A stretch of 64,000 nucleotides of DNA from JADKAV01 sp041393775 (GTDB lineage: Bacteria > Actinomycetota > Actinomycetes > S36-B12 > UBA10799): positions 62,001-126,000 of the forward strand of contig JAWKJM010000009.1 of NCBI GenBank assembly GCA_041393775.1, written 5' to 3'. Shown here piece by piece: positions 16,261-24,558 of the stretch. Below the pieces are notes generated by a model, which made no database searches, was not told the DNA's origin, and was given only the letters and a program-made list of their open reading frames with translations. The position numbers and the translations under genes are program-made. How positions within the stretch are numbered: position 1 is the first letter of the stretch; every line of letters starts with the position of its first letter.

Positions 16261-17670
16261 TCAGCTCACGCAGATCGACGTGTCGGCGGTCTTCGGCGCT
16301 GAGGTGTCGGTCGGGTCCTTCTTCTTCTTGGTCACCACCGGTTTGATCCCGGAGTAGTCGGATCCGACCTTGAGCACCATGGTCTTGCTGCCGGACCCCT
16401 CTTTGACCGTGGTGCGGGTGGCCCCAGCGGCGTAGGCCAGGGTGCGCGCTGCTTCCGCCTTCGTCGGCGCGTACGTGAGCCGCGTGGTGGCGGTGTCCTT
16501 GCTGGAGGACTTGGTGCCCACCACGTTGTAACCCTGGGCCTGCAGATCCTCGGCGACGGTGTTCGCGAAGTCGGCCTTCGGCGTGCCGTTGACGACGAGG
16601 ACGTTGATGGACTGCGGCGGCACCGTGAGCGGGTCCTGACCCGGTGGCACGGTCGGCGGTTCGGGCCATGGCTTGTCGTTGATGATCGCCTTGAACAACT
16701 TGTCCGCCTTGGGCTGCTCCCAGGAGACCGTGGAGCCGTCGGTGTTGTAGGTGAACGGCACGGTGACGAAGGTGATGTCCGAGGGCCGGATGTCGACCAT
16801 GGACTCGGCGATCGACTGCATGGACTGCAGGCTCGCAAGATTCTTGTCGGTGGTCAGTGACTTCGTGCCGGCGTCGAGGAGGTTGAACAGTTTGATCGGG
16901 TTGATGAGCACGCCTGCGCTGGTCACCTTGCGGATCATCGACGAGATGAAGTCCTGCTGGCGCTGGATGCGCTGGATGTCGCTGCCGTCGCCGAGGGTCT
17001 CCCGTGCCCGGACGAACGCCAGGGCGTCCTCGCCGCTGATGGTCTGCTTGCCGGCCGGCAGGTTCAGGCGGGCGTGGTAGTCGTTGACCGGTTTCTCCAG
17101 GCAGATCTCGACCCCGTCGACGGCGTCGACCATCTTCTTGAAGCCGTTGAAGTCCACCACGACGAAGTGGTCGACGTAGATGCCGGTGAGTTCCTCGACC
17201 GCCTTGATGGTGCATCCGGGGCCACCGATGTCAAAGGCCTCGTTGAACCGGCCGGTATAGCCGCCCTGCTGCTGCCCCTGCTTGTTCTTGCACACGGGAA
17301 GGGTCACCAGCGAGTCGCGCGGAATGCTCATCCCGAGCGCCCGGCTGCGGTCGCCGGACACATGGAACAGGATCGTGGTGTCGCTGCGCTGACCTTCGAT
17401 ACCCGCATTGCTGGCATTGCCGTACTTCTTGTTGTTCCCCTTGCCTGTGCGGCTGTCGGAACCCATCACGAGAATGTTGATCGGCTCGGTCGGGGCGGAC
17501 TCCTTCGTCGGGCGCTGGCCCAGCTGGTCGGTGGTGTCCAGACTGTTGATGTTCGAGTCGAGCCGGTCGTACAGGACGGCTCCGGCCGCCGCGGCGCCGG
17601 TTGCCAGGAGGACGAAGGTGGATGCGATGCCCCCGAGCACGCGAGGCCAACGACGGCGTCGAGCAGCCAT
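16261..17670 (-). CDS. LCP (LytR-CpsA-Psr) family wall polymer ligase, second copy
   Basis: 469 aa, ATG at 17670 with GGAGG four bases upstream. One N-terminal membrane helix (about 14-36) is followed by the LCP domain: NILVMGSDSRTG, GQRSDTTILFHV, GMSIPRDSLVTLP, GRFNEAFDIGGPG, DHFVVVDFNGFKK and GEDALAFVRARETLGDGSD. A LytR_C domain (about 350-445, NVLVVNGTPKADFANTV) and a lysine/threonine-rich tail complete it. It attaches lipid-linked glycopolymers to peptidoglycan. It differs clearly from the 1140-2483 copy, which suggests two substrates or two attachment sites. It is divergent from the amidase at 17916. Confidence 0.93.
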   Translation of the reverse strand: MAARRRRWPRVLGGIASTFVLLATGAAAAGAVLYDRLDSNINSLDTTDQLGQRPTKESAPTEPINILVMGSDSRTGKGNNKKYGNASNAGIEGQRSDTTILFHVSGDRSRALGMSIPRDSLVTLPVCKNKQGQQQGGYTGRFNEAFDIGGPGCTIKAVEELTGIYVDHFVVVDFNGFKKMVDAVDGVEICLEKPVNDYHARLNLPAGKQTISGEDALAFVRARETLGDGSDIQRIQRQQDFISSMIRKVTSAGVLINPIKLFNLLDAGTKSLTTDKNLASLQSMQSIAESMVDIRPSDITFVTVPFTYNTDGSTVSWEQPKADKLFKAIINDKPWPEPPTVPPGQDPLTVPPQSINVLVVNGTPKADFANTVAEDLQAQGYNVVGTKSSSKDTATTRLTYAPTKAEAARTLAYAAGATRTTVKEGSGSKTMVLKVGSDYSGIKPVVTKKKKDPTDTSAPKTADTSICVS

Positions 17671-17823
17671 TGTCCTCCGATCGGTATAGATGTACCAGCG
17701 TAACCCGTGGCAGGTTGAATCCGGTTCACCTGTGAGGTATCACGCGCACATCAGACGTGGACCCGACCATGTGCGGTTCCGTCCGATAAGCGATTCGTGT
17801 CCGATATGTGAACATTTTGGGCA

Positions 17824-17875
17824 CCGCCACGAGGTTCTCGGGGTGATTCACGGCCGGGGTTCGGCACCGTGGCGG
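17824..17875 (+). promoter_or_regulatory. Candidate structured leader of the amidase gene
   Basis: In the 245-base divergent gap, CCGCCACG (17824-17831) pairs exactly with CGTGGCGG (17868-17875). Between them lies CTCGGGGTGATTCACGGCC. A GGGGTGA stretch inside a closed stem ahead of a wall-hydrolase gene recalls c-di-AMP (ydaO/yuaA) leaders, but the element is much shorter and I do not see the other conserved blocks. I call only a stem. Confidence 0.3.
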
Positions 17876-17915
17876 AGTCGTCTGCTCCACTGGTCTCTCG
17901 AAAGGTGGTGATTTC

Positions 17916-20900
17916 GTGCGTTCCCGCTTCCCCATTGTGCTTGCGCTGGTCATGGCCGCCGGGCTCATCCTGCCCGTGACCGGGCTACCTGGTTCCGGTC
18001 CGCACCCGGTGCCGACCCGGCTGCAGACACTGACGCTGGACAACATCGCGATGTCAGGAGGTCGCGGGATGTCCGGGGTGGACCAGCCGACGGCCACCGA
18101 GAGTTCGGTCATCGAGACCAAGCCGTTCGGTCTGGTGGGCCTGTCCTGGGACTCGGCGCCCCCGGAGGGCTCGGTGGTCAAGGTGCGTGTGCGGGAAGCG
18201 GATGGCTGGACCTCGTGGCTGCCGATCCCGTTCGACATCGACCACGGCCCCGACCCGGGCACCACGGAGGGGCAACAGGCGAAAGCGGGCACCGACCCGA
18301 TGCTCACGGGACGCTCGGACGCCGTCCAGGTGCGGGTGCAGACCCCCGACGGGCAGGCGCCGCCCAACACCGAGGTTCACCTGGTCGACACCGATCAGGT
18401 GGACGTGCAGCAGCCGAGCCTGTCGGAAGCGGCCGCCGCGTCACCGGGGATGCCCCCGATCATCACCCGGGCGCAATGGGGCGCCGACGAGAGCATGCGC
18501 AACCGCGGGCCGATCTACTCCAAGGTGGTGAAGGTCGGTTTCATCCACCACACCGTGTCCAGCAGCACCTACAGCGAGTCCCAAGCGGCCGCCCAGATGC
18601 GCAACCTGTATGCCTGGTACACGGAGGGCCTGAAGTATTCGGACATGGCGTACAACTTCCTGGTCGACCGGTTCGGCCGCCTTTACGAGGGGCGCTACGG
18701 AGGCATGGACCGGCCCGTGGTGGGTGGGCACACCGCAGGCCTGAACAACGACAGTTTTGCGGTGTCGGCCATGGGCAACTTCGAGGAGTTCAACCCCGCT
18801 GCGCCGCAGATGAGCGCGATCAAGGAGTCGATTGCGAAGCTGATGGCCTGGAAACTGGGCTTGAGCAAGCGTGACCCCGGTGGCAAGGACACGCTGATCA
18901 GCACCGGATCGCTGAACTCGGGCTACTGGGAGACCGGCGAGAAGGCGACGCTGAACCGGGTCTCGGGGCACAAGGACGCCGGCAACACCGCGTGTCCCGG
19001 GAAGTACCTCTACGCGCAGATCCCCTCGATTCGCGCGCGAGCCTCCGAGATCTTCAAGAATGGCGGGGGGTCCACGCCGTCTGCGGACATTCCGGACCTG
19101 ATCACCCCCGATCCGGTCACCGACGAGTTCAACTTCCGCGGCTCCGGGTACGGCAACGGGGTGGGGGTGCCGAAGGCCGGGGTGCTCGGGCAGGCCCGTG
19201 ACGGCAAGAAGGCCAGCGGGATCCTGAAGCACTACTTGAACGGCGTCTCCGTGTCGAGCGCCCCTGACCGGCGCATCCTGCGGGTCTCGCTGGCCAAGCG
19301 GGCCAAGGTCCCCATCCGCAGCCAGGCCCTGAGACGGGGCGGCGGTGCGGTGAAGATCGGCAAGGGCAAGTCCGGGCTCGTGGCCGGGTCCCGCACGAAG
19401 ATCCGGGCCTCGGTCAGCGGCGACCAAGTGGTCGTCGAACGTAAGGCGGGCAAGACCTGGCGCAAGGCGGTCACCGGCTCGAAGGTGACGATCAGGTGGG
19501 CGGGCACCCGGTCCGCGGGCAAACTCGGATCCAGGGCGACCGCGTTGCGGGTCGGCAAGGACATCCTGCGCAAGGGGACGGTGAGGCTGTCGACGGCCGG
19601 GGGCAAACTCCGGATCATCGCGAACCTGAGGGTGCACGACGAGTACCTGCCCTACCTTGCCACCGTTCCCCGTTCGTGGCCGCTGCAGGCGCAACGCGCG
19701 ATGGCGATCCTCGCCCGGTCACAAGCCGCCGCGGCGCAGTGGAACCCCGACTGCGGGTGCCACGTGTCGGATGCGGGCTTCCGCGGGCAGCGGGCGACGG
19801 GGGAGAAGGGCTACGCCAACTGGCGCAAGGCGGTCAGGTCGACGGCGAAGTCCGACACCGCAGGGCTGACCGTGGCCTACCAGGGCGCTGCGCTCGATGT
19901 TCCCGTCTTCGATTCCACCGGGGGGGCCACGCTGAACAGCAAGGACGTGCTCGGCCAGGACATCGCCTGGCTGCGCAGCGAGAGCGACCCGTGGAGTCTC
20001 AAGTCGAAGAACACCCGGTACGCGTCGTGGGACCAGCAGACCCGCCCGCAGAGCCAGGTCGCGCAACTGTTCGGCTTGCCGGACGTGGTTCTTCTGGATC
20101 TGCGGACCCGCCTGACCGGTGGGGCGGTCGCCACCGCGACCGCTACCAGTTCCTCGGGTCAGACGGCCTCGATCACCGGTGAGAAGTTGCGCACCGCCCT
20201 CGGCCTGCCGTCGGCGTACATCGCGCGCTCGGCCACCGCTGAGCCGGTGACGGCCACATCGCTGTCGACCGCGCTGGCCTCGGCCGGGCGTGGCAGGCCG
20301 GTGGTGGTGCAGGCATCGGACACCGCCGTGGTGGCGCTGGCCGCCGGGTATGCGGGCACCCAGGGCCGGCCGCTGTACGTCGTCGGGAGCAAGGGCCCTG
20401 GCAAGAAGGCACGCAAGGCCCTGCGCCCTGCGAAGTCGGTGACCGCCATCGGGGCATTCAGCGGCACGGGTCTGAAGTCGCTGTCCCGGCTGGCCAAGGT
20501 GCGCAGAGTCACCGACCGCAGTGCGACCAAACTGTCGCTGAAACTCGCCAAGTACGCCCAGCACGGTTCCCGCCGGGCAGTCTTCGTGGCCAGCCCCAGG
20601 AATCCGGCGGCGCTGGCCAGTGCTGCCATGGGTGCCACCCGGGCGAAGGGCTACCTGCTCGTACTCAAAGGCACCCCGAAGTCGGCCATGGTCAAATGGG
20701 TCGCCAAACGTGCGAAGCGCTCGATCGTCGTAGCGCCCAAGAAGGAGATCACGAACCAGCAGGCGGCCGGTCTGCGCAAGCCGGTCCGGCTCGGATCCAA
20801 GGACAGCGTCGTGCGCTCAGCCAAGGTCGCGGGCCTCGGACCGCGGCGCGGTGAGGCCATCCTGGTCGACGCGCAACGGGTGATGGCGGCGGCGGCTGCT

Positions 20901-21047
20901 GCTGCGTCGGGTCGTCCCGTGCTGTTCGTGGCGGGTTCCTCTGGCAACAAGCAGACGCTGCACTTCTTGCAGACGAGTCCCGCGATCGCAGCACTGCGCA
21001 CCGTGGGTGCCGACGCATCGGTGGTGTCAGCGGCGCGCTGGGCTTGA
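17916..21047 (+). CDS. Secreted amidase / SpoIID-like / cell-wall-binding multidomain protein
   Basis: 1043 aa, GTG start at 17916 after AAAGGTGGTGA. Signal peptide about 1-24. An Amidase_2/PGRP domain (about 178-375) has ITRAQWGADESM, VGFIHHTVSS, YNFLVDRFGRLYEGR and VSGHKDAGNTACPG, giving the zinc His/His/Cys set of N-acetylmuramoyl-L-alanine amidases. A SpoIID/LytB-like region (about 400-780) has FRGSGYGNGVGVPKAG, LKHYLNGV and LPYLATVPRSWPLQAQRA. The C-terminal part (about 790-1043) resembles cell-wall-binding type-2 repeats (VVVQASDTAVVALAAGYAG, LLVLKGTPKSAM). It probably cleaves peptide stems from glycan strands while held in the wall, next to LCP genes that build the wall. It is lysine-rich in the SpoIID region. 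Confidence 0.85.
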   Translation: MRSRFPIVLALVMAAGLILPVTGLPGSGPHPVPTRLQTLTLDNIAMSGGRGMSGVDQPTATESSVIETKPFGLVGLSWDSAPPEGSVVKVRVREADGWTSWLPIPFDIDHGPDPGTTEGQQAKAGTDPMLTGRSDAVQVRVQTPDGQAPPNTEVHLVDTDQVDVQQPSLSEAAAASPGMPPIITRAQWGADESMRNRGPIYSKVVKVGFIHHTVSSSTYSESQAAAQMRNLYAWYTEGLKYSDMAYNFLVDRFGRLYEGRYGGMDRPVVGGHTAGLNNDSFAVSAMGNFEEFNPAAPQMSAIKESIAKLMAWKLGLSKRDPGGKDTLISTGSLNSGYWETGEKATLNRVSGHKDAGNTACPGKYLYAQIPSIRARASEIFKNGGGSTPSADIPDLITPDPVTDEFNFRGSGYGNGVGVPKAGVLGQARDGKKASGILKHYLNGVSVSSAPDRRILRVSLAKRAKVPIRSQALRRGGGAVKIGKGKSGLVAGSRTKIRASVSGDQVVVERKAGKTWRKAVTGSKVTIRWAGTRSAGKLGSRATALRVGKDILRKGTVRLSTAGGKLRIIANLRVHDEYLPYLATVPRSWPLQAQRAMAILARSQAAAAQWNPDCGCHVSDAGFRGQRATGEKGYANWRKAVRSTAKSDTAGLTVAYQGAALDVPVFDSTGGATLNSKDVLGQDIAWLRSESDPWSLKSKNTRYASWDQQTRPQSQVAQLFGLPDVVLLDLRTRLTGGAVATATATSSSGQTASITGEKLRTALGLPSAYIARSATAEPVTATSLSTALASAGRGRPVVVQASDTAVVALAAGYAGTQGRPLYVVGSKGPGKKARKALRPAKSVTAIGAFSGTGLKSLSRLAKVRRVTDRSATKLSLKLAKYAQHGSRRAVFVASPRNPAALASAAMGATRAKGYLLVLKGTPKSAMVKWVAKRAKRSIVVAPKKEITNQQAAGLRKPVRLGSKDSVVRSAKVAGLGPRRGEAILVDAQRVMAAAAAAASGRPVLFVAGSSGNKQTLHFLQTSPAIAALRTVGADASVVSAARWA

Positions 21048-21120
21048 GCAAGGTCTGCGGCACCAGCATCTTGGAGATTTGTCGTCCGGGTTCGGTTTTC
21101 GCGTCCCGGTTAGGATCTCC

Positions 21121-21275
21121 GGCCGCGGCGTTCAGGCGGGAAAATGCCGGGCGGGAATCGCTCGCGTTAGTGAACGTGCACGACGTTAGAGAAGCCACAC
21201 GTGCGTTCTCTAACCTCGTGCACATTCTCTAACCTCGCGGACAACTCCTGCGGCTGGCGATGACACGAGCGGTGT
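21121..21275. repeat. Family C hairpin element, copy C1
   Basis: Left arm 21166-21193 and right arm 21206-21233 are 28 bases each with a few mismatches, around the 12-nt loop gccacacgtgcg. The arms end in the repeated word TTAGAGAA or TTCTCTAA. Shared flanks precede (from GGCGTTCAGGCGGG) and follow (CTCGCGGacAACTCCTGCGG). It sits between convergent genes in the gap 21048-21334, in which I see no gene. Confidence 0.85.
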
Positions 21276-21334
21276 CGGCAACCCGCCGCTGCGTTGCGAC
21301 CAGAGGTGAATTCACGCCCCGGCGATCGCGACTG

Positions 21335-22003
21335 CTAGCCCGCCACGGCCGTCGGGGCTTCCTGACCCGCGGCTGTGCCGTAGATGACGCCCGCGCGCGC
21401 CGCCAAGGGAGCGCCGATCGCGGCCAGGACGCCTGCCAGATCGAGCAGGGGCAGTGCCGTCAGTAGACGACCCCCGGCGGTCAATCCGACGACGTCGGCG
21501 TATTCGGCCGCGGCCTGAGCCAACCGTGGGGCGGCCAGCCCGGCCATGCCACCCGGTGGCGGCGGGGGCAGCACGCGCTGGTCGGGCATGGCCCGCACGT
21601 CGGCGGGGAAGAACCACTCGGCGTCCACACCCGCCGGCGGCGGCCGCATACCCAGCGGGTCGGGCACCACGACAACCTCGCTACCGGCATCAGTCCCAAC
21701 CCGCAGATCGGCGGTTTCGGCGCCCAGGACCACGTCGGCCCCGCTCTCCCATGCCGCCACCAACCACACCGCCGACATCCAGTGCAGCGGCAGTGCGAGG
21801 CTGACCGTCGCGCCCGGTTCGAGGTCTGCCTCCATCTGCAGGAAGTTGACCGTCTTGCTGACCCAGTTGTCGAAAGTGGCGTGTGACAGCTCGACGCGAG
21901 CCTGCGTGCAGTCGGTGATCAAAGGTGACGTGGGCTTGTCGTTGAGCAGGAGTGCCCGGGCCTGCGCCAGGGTCGGTGATCCGGGGGGTTGGGACACGGG
22001 CAA
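21335..22003 (-). CDS. TIGR03089-family protein (truncated acyl-adenylate-fold protein)
   Basis: 222 aa. It resembles the N-terminal part of an AMP-binding enzyme (LPLHWMSAVWLVAAWESGADVVLG, TAGGRLLTALPLLDLAGVLAAIGAPLAAR) but has no adenylation core motif and no C-terminal lid, which is the normal form of the TIGR03089 family in actinobacteria. It is found there beside LCP and sugar-nucleotide genes, as here. Function is unknown. It diverges from the mannose-1-P guanylyltransferase (35-base gap) and converges on the amidase. Confidence 0.8.
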   Translation of the reverse strand: MPVSQPPGSPTLAQARALLLNDKPTSPLITDCTQARVELSHATFDNWVSKTVNFLQMEADLEPGATVSLALPLHWMSAVWLVAAWESGADVVLGAETADLRVGTDAGSEVVVVPDPLGMRPPPAGVDAEWFFPADVRAMPDQRVLPPPPPGGMAGLAAPRLAQAAAEYADVVGLTAGGRLLTALPLLDLAGVLAAIGAPLAARAGVIYGTAAGQEAPTAVAG

Positions 22004-22038
22004 GATACTAGGCCGGAGTTGCCTGGCAGACTGAGACG

Positions 22039-23112
22039 ATGCTCGAATCCATCCTGCTCGTCGGCGGCAAGGGTACGCGCCTGCGACCGCTGACCATCAA
22101 CACGCCCAAGCCCATGCTGCCGGTGGCCGGTGTGCCGTTCACCGAACACCAGATCGCGATCGCGCGTGCGGCCGGCATCACTCGAATCGCGCTGGGAACG
22201 TCCTACCGGGCGGAGGTCTTCAGCGACTACTTCGGGGATGGTTCCGACTTCGGCCTCGCCCTCGATTACCGGGTGGAGGACGAGCCGCTGGGAACCGGGG
22301 GCGCGATCCGCAACGCCGCAGACGCTCTGACCTGCGGGCCCGATGATCCGGTGGTGGTCTTCAACGGTGACATCCTCACAGGCTTGGACATCAGGGCGTT
22401 GGTGGCGGCGTGGCGTGAGGCCGACGCAGATGTCGCGCTGTACCTCACCCGGGTCAAAGATCCGCGTGCATTCGGGCTCGTGCCGACCGTCGGCGACCGG
22501 GTGACCGCGTTCCTCGAGAAGCCGCAGACCCCCGAGGAGATCGTGACCGATCAGATCAACGCGGGATGCTATGTGTTCCGGCGCAGTGTGATCGACCACA
22601 TCCCGGTCGGGCGGCCGGTCAGCGTCGAGCGCGAGACATTCCCGGAGTTGCTGGCGGCCGGACGCACAGTCGTCGGCTGGGTGGATCCGGGGTACTGGTT
22701 GGACCTCGGCACACCGCTGGCGTTCGCGCAGGGCAGCTCAGACATCGTGCAGGGCAAGGTCGCGTCTCCGGCGTTACCCGGCACACCCGGCGACTGCCTC
22801 GTGGCCCGGGACGCCCGCGTCGACGGGCAGTGCACAGGCGGTACGTCGGTGGGACCGAATGCAACAGTCGCGGCGGGTGCCCGGGTGGTGGGTTCGGTGG
22901 TGTTCGAGGACGCCAGGATCGGCCGGGACTGCGTCATCGAGGACAGCATCATCGGCAAGGGCGCAGTCATAGGCGACGGCTGTGTACTGCACTCCGTGGT
23001 GGTCGGGGACGGTGCCCGGATCGGCGCCGGGAACGAACTGCTCGACGGGGTCCGGGTGTGGCCCGGGGTCGAGTTGGGTGACTGTTCGGTCAGGTTCTCC
23101 TCCGACCAGTAG
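22039..23112 (+). CDS. manC: Mannose-1-phosphate guanylyltransferase
   Basis: 357 aa, ATG at 22039. Makes GDP-mannose from GTP and mannose-1-phosphate. The nucleotidyltransferase domain carries LLVGGKGTRLRPLTINTPKP, VVVFNGDILTGLD, FLEKPQTPEEI and GYWLDLGTP. A left-handed beta-helix of hexapeptide repeats fills about 250-350 (GPNATVAAGARVVGS, IGRDCVIEDSIIGKGAVIG). The length and domain order match the actinobacterial enzyme encoded near wbbL, fbiB and whiB2. With the phosphomannomutase (29640) and mannose-6-P isomerase (32409) it completes fructose-6-P to GDP-mannose within the window. Some relatives use glucose-1-P, so the sugar is inferred partly from context. Confidence 0.85.
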   Translation: MLESILLVGGKGTRLRPLTINTPKPMLPVAGVPFTEHQIAIARAAGITRIALGTSYRAEVFSDYFGDGSDFGLALDYRVEDEPLGTGGAIRNAADALTCGPDDPVVVFNGDILTGLDIRALVAAWREADADVALYLTRVKDPRAFGLVPTVGDRVTAFLEKPQTPEEIVTDQINAGCYVFRRSVIDHIPVGRPVSVERETFPELLAAGRTVVGWVDPGYWLDLGTPLAFAQGSSDIVQGKVASPALPGTPGDCLVARDARVDGQCTGGTSVGPNATVAAGARVVGSVVFEDARIGRDCVIEDSIIGKGAVIGDGCVLHSVVVGDGARIGAGNELLDGVRVWPGVELGDCSVRFSSDQ

Positions 23113-23139
23113 TCGGCGCCGGCGGCGTTCCCGATCTCC

Positions 23140-23256
23140 TTGTGCAACGTTGTTGCGGGGTCCGAACCGGGATTGTCACGAAGGTGCGCGGTCGGGACCG
23201 CGTGGACCGCGCACCTTCGTAACACAGTTGGCGGTCGGCCAACAACTTCGTCACAA
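23140..23256. repeat. Family A element, copy A3
   Basis: The inner arms TGTCACGAAGGTGCGCGGT (23174-23192) and ACCGCGCACCTTCGTAACA (23206-23224) pair at 18 of 19 positions around a 13-nt loop. The right outer core is CAACTTCGTCACAA (23243-23256); the left outer core (23140-23155) is degenerate. The right spacer holds GTTGGC-ggtcg-GCCAAC. It lies between convergent manC and fbiB. Confidence 0.9.
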
Positions 23257-23271
23257 TGGTCGGCCGGCGGC

Positions 23272-24558
23272 CTACCGCACGAACCAGTGATCGGCCACGG
23301 CGGCCGGGTCGCGGTCCGGTGCCGGTGAGGCCGGCCATCCGATCGCCACCGCGCCCAGGGGTTGCCAGCTGTCCGCCACGCCCAGCGCCCCGGTGACGAC
23401 GTCGGGGCAGAAGATGGTGCTCGAGATCCACGCCGACCCGAGCCCGTTGGCGGACAGACTGATCAGGAGATTCTCCACCGCAGCGCCGCCGGCGACGAGG
23501 AACAGGTCACGTTCGAAACTGTTGCGCCGCTCGTCGGGGTAGTTGTGCGCTGCGGGGCCGACGTCGCTGAACGCGAGGACGACCTCCGGGGCATTCCACA
23601 GCACATCGCCGCGCCGCACGCGCCGCGCCACGGCGTCGTCGCTGAAGCCGTCCGCCGACAGGTCCGCGATCCACTGCTCCCGCATGGCTCGCAGGACCGT
23701 CAGGCGCTGTTCTCGCAGCAGGACGAATCGCCACGGCCGGCTGTGATGGGGGCTCGGCGCGGTGCACGCCGCCCTCACCGCCTGTTCGATCAACTCCAGC
23801 GGGACCGGCCGGTCGCTGAAGGACCGCACGGTCCGGCGTCCGGTGACAGCCGTCGCGCGCGCTTCACGGGTGCCCAGCGAGAAGAGGTCCTCGTCGCTGC
23901 TGCGGATAATGTCGCGGGCGGATCCATCGCCGCCGGAACCAGCTCCCCGCAGCACGGCCACGGGTGTGCGGCCGGTCTTGCCCTTGACCAGGTCCGCCGC
24001 TGCGGCGATCTCGTCCGCGACCGCGATCTGGGTCATCTCCAGTACCTGGCCGTTGTCGTCGGGGCTCCCGCGCAAGTCCTGCAGCGGCACGAGCCCGGCG
24101 CACCCGATCGCGAAATCGGTGACTCCGACGCGCCACGGCCGCCCGGTCGTGTCCGTGATCAGGACCGCCACGTCGACGCCTAGCAACGCGCGCAAATCCG
24201 CCCGCAGCCGGCGGGCGGTAGCGTCCGGGTCGCGCGGCAGCCGCAGCGGTGACGGCGTGTTCGAGCGATCCACACCTGCCGAAGCCATCACGATCCCCAG
24301 ATGGTTCTCCACGATCCGCAGATCGCCGCGGGTCGCGACCGTGCGCACCGTGTCGGCCGCCACCGCGGCGTCGCGGTCGTCGACCGATTGTCCCTCGACC
24401 TTGCTGACCACTTTGGAACTGATGGCCAGAACGTCCCCGTCCGCCACACCGGTGGCTCCGTCCGGCCAGGTCAGTTCGGGCAGTGCCCGGGCGAGCGTGG
24501 CGGCAAGATCGGTGTCCGCCCCGAACTCCGGAAGACCGCCGACCGCGACGACCTGCAT
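23272..24558 (-). CDS. fbiB: Coenzyme F420:gamma-L-glutamate ligase / FMN reductase-type bifunctional protein
   Basis: 428 aa from ATG 24558, which touches the fbiA stop; a TTG at 24561 would add one residue and overlap it. The N-terminal CofE domain (about 1-240; DVLAISSKVVSKVEG, VAVLITDTTGRPWRVG, TDFAIGCAGL) adds glutamates to F420-0. The C-terminal nitroreductase-fold domain (about 255-428; RRTVRSFSDRPVP, APSPHHSRPWRFVLL, GLGSAWISSTIF) binds FMN and reduces dehydro-F420-0. The fusion is typical of actinobacterial FbiB. Operon with fbiA. Confidence 0.95.
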   Translation of the reverse strand: MQVVAVGGLPEFGADTDLAATLARALPELTWPDGATGVADGDVLAISSKVVSKVEGQSVDDRDAAVAADTVRTVATRGDLRIVENHLGIVMASAGVDRSNTPSPLRLPRDPDATARRLRADLRALLGVDVAVLITDTTGRPWRVGVTDFAIGCAGLVPLQDLRGSPDDNGQVLEMTQIAVADEIAAAADLVKGKTGRTPVAVLRGAGSGGDGSARDIIRSSDEDLFSLGTREARATAVTGRRTVRSFSDRPVPLELIEQAVRAACTAPSPHHSRPWRFVLLREQRLTVLRAMREQWIADLSADGFSDDAVARRVRRGDVLWNAPEVVLAFSDVGPAAHNYPDERRNSFERDLFLVAGGAAVENLLISLSANGLGSAWISSTIFCPDVVTGALGVADSWQPLGAVAIGWPASPAPDRDPAAVADHWFVR

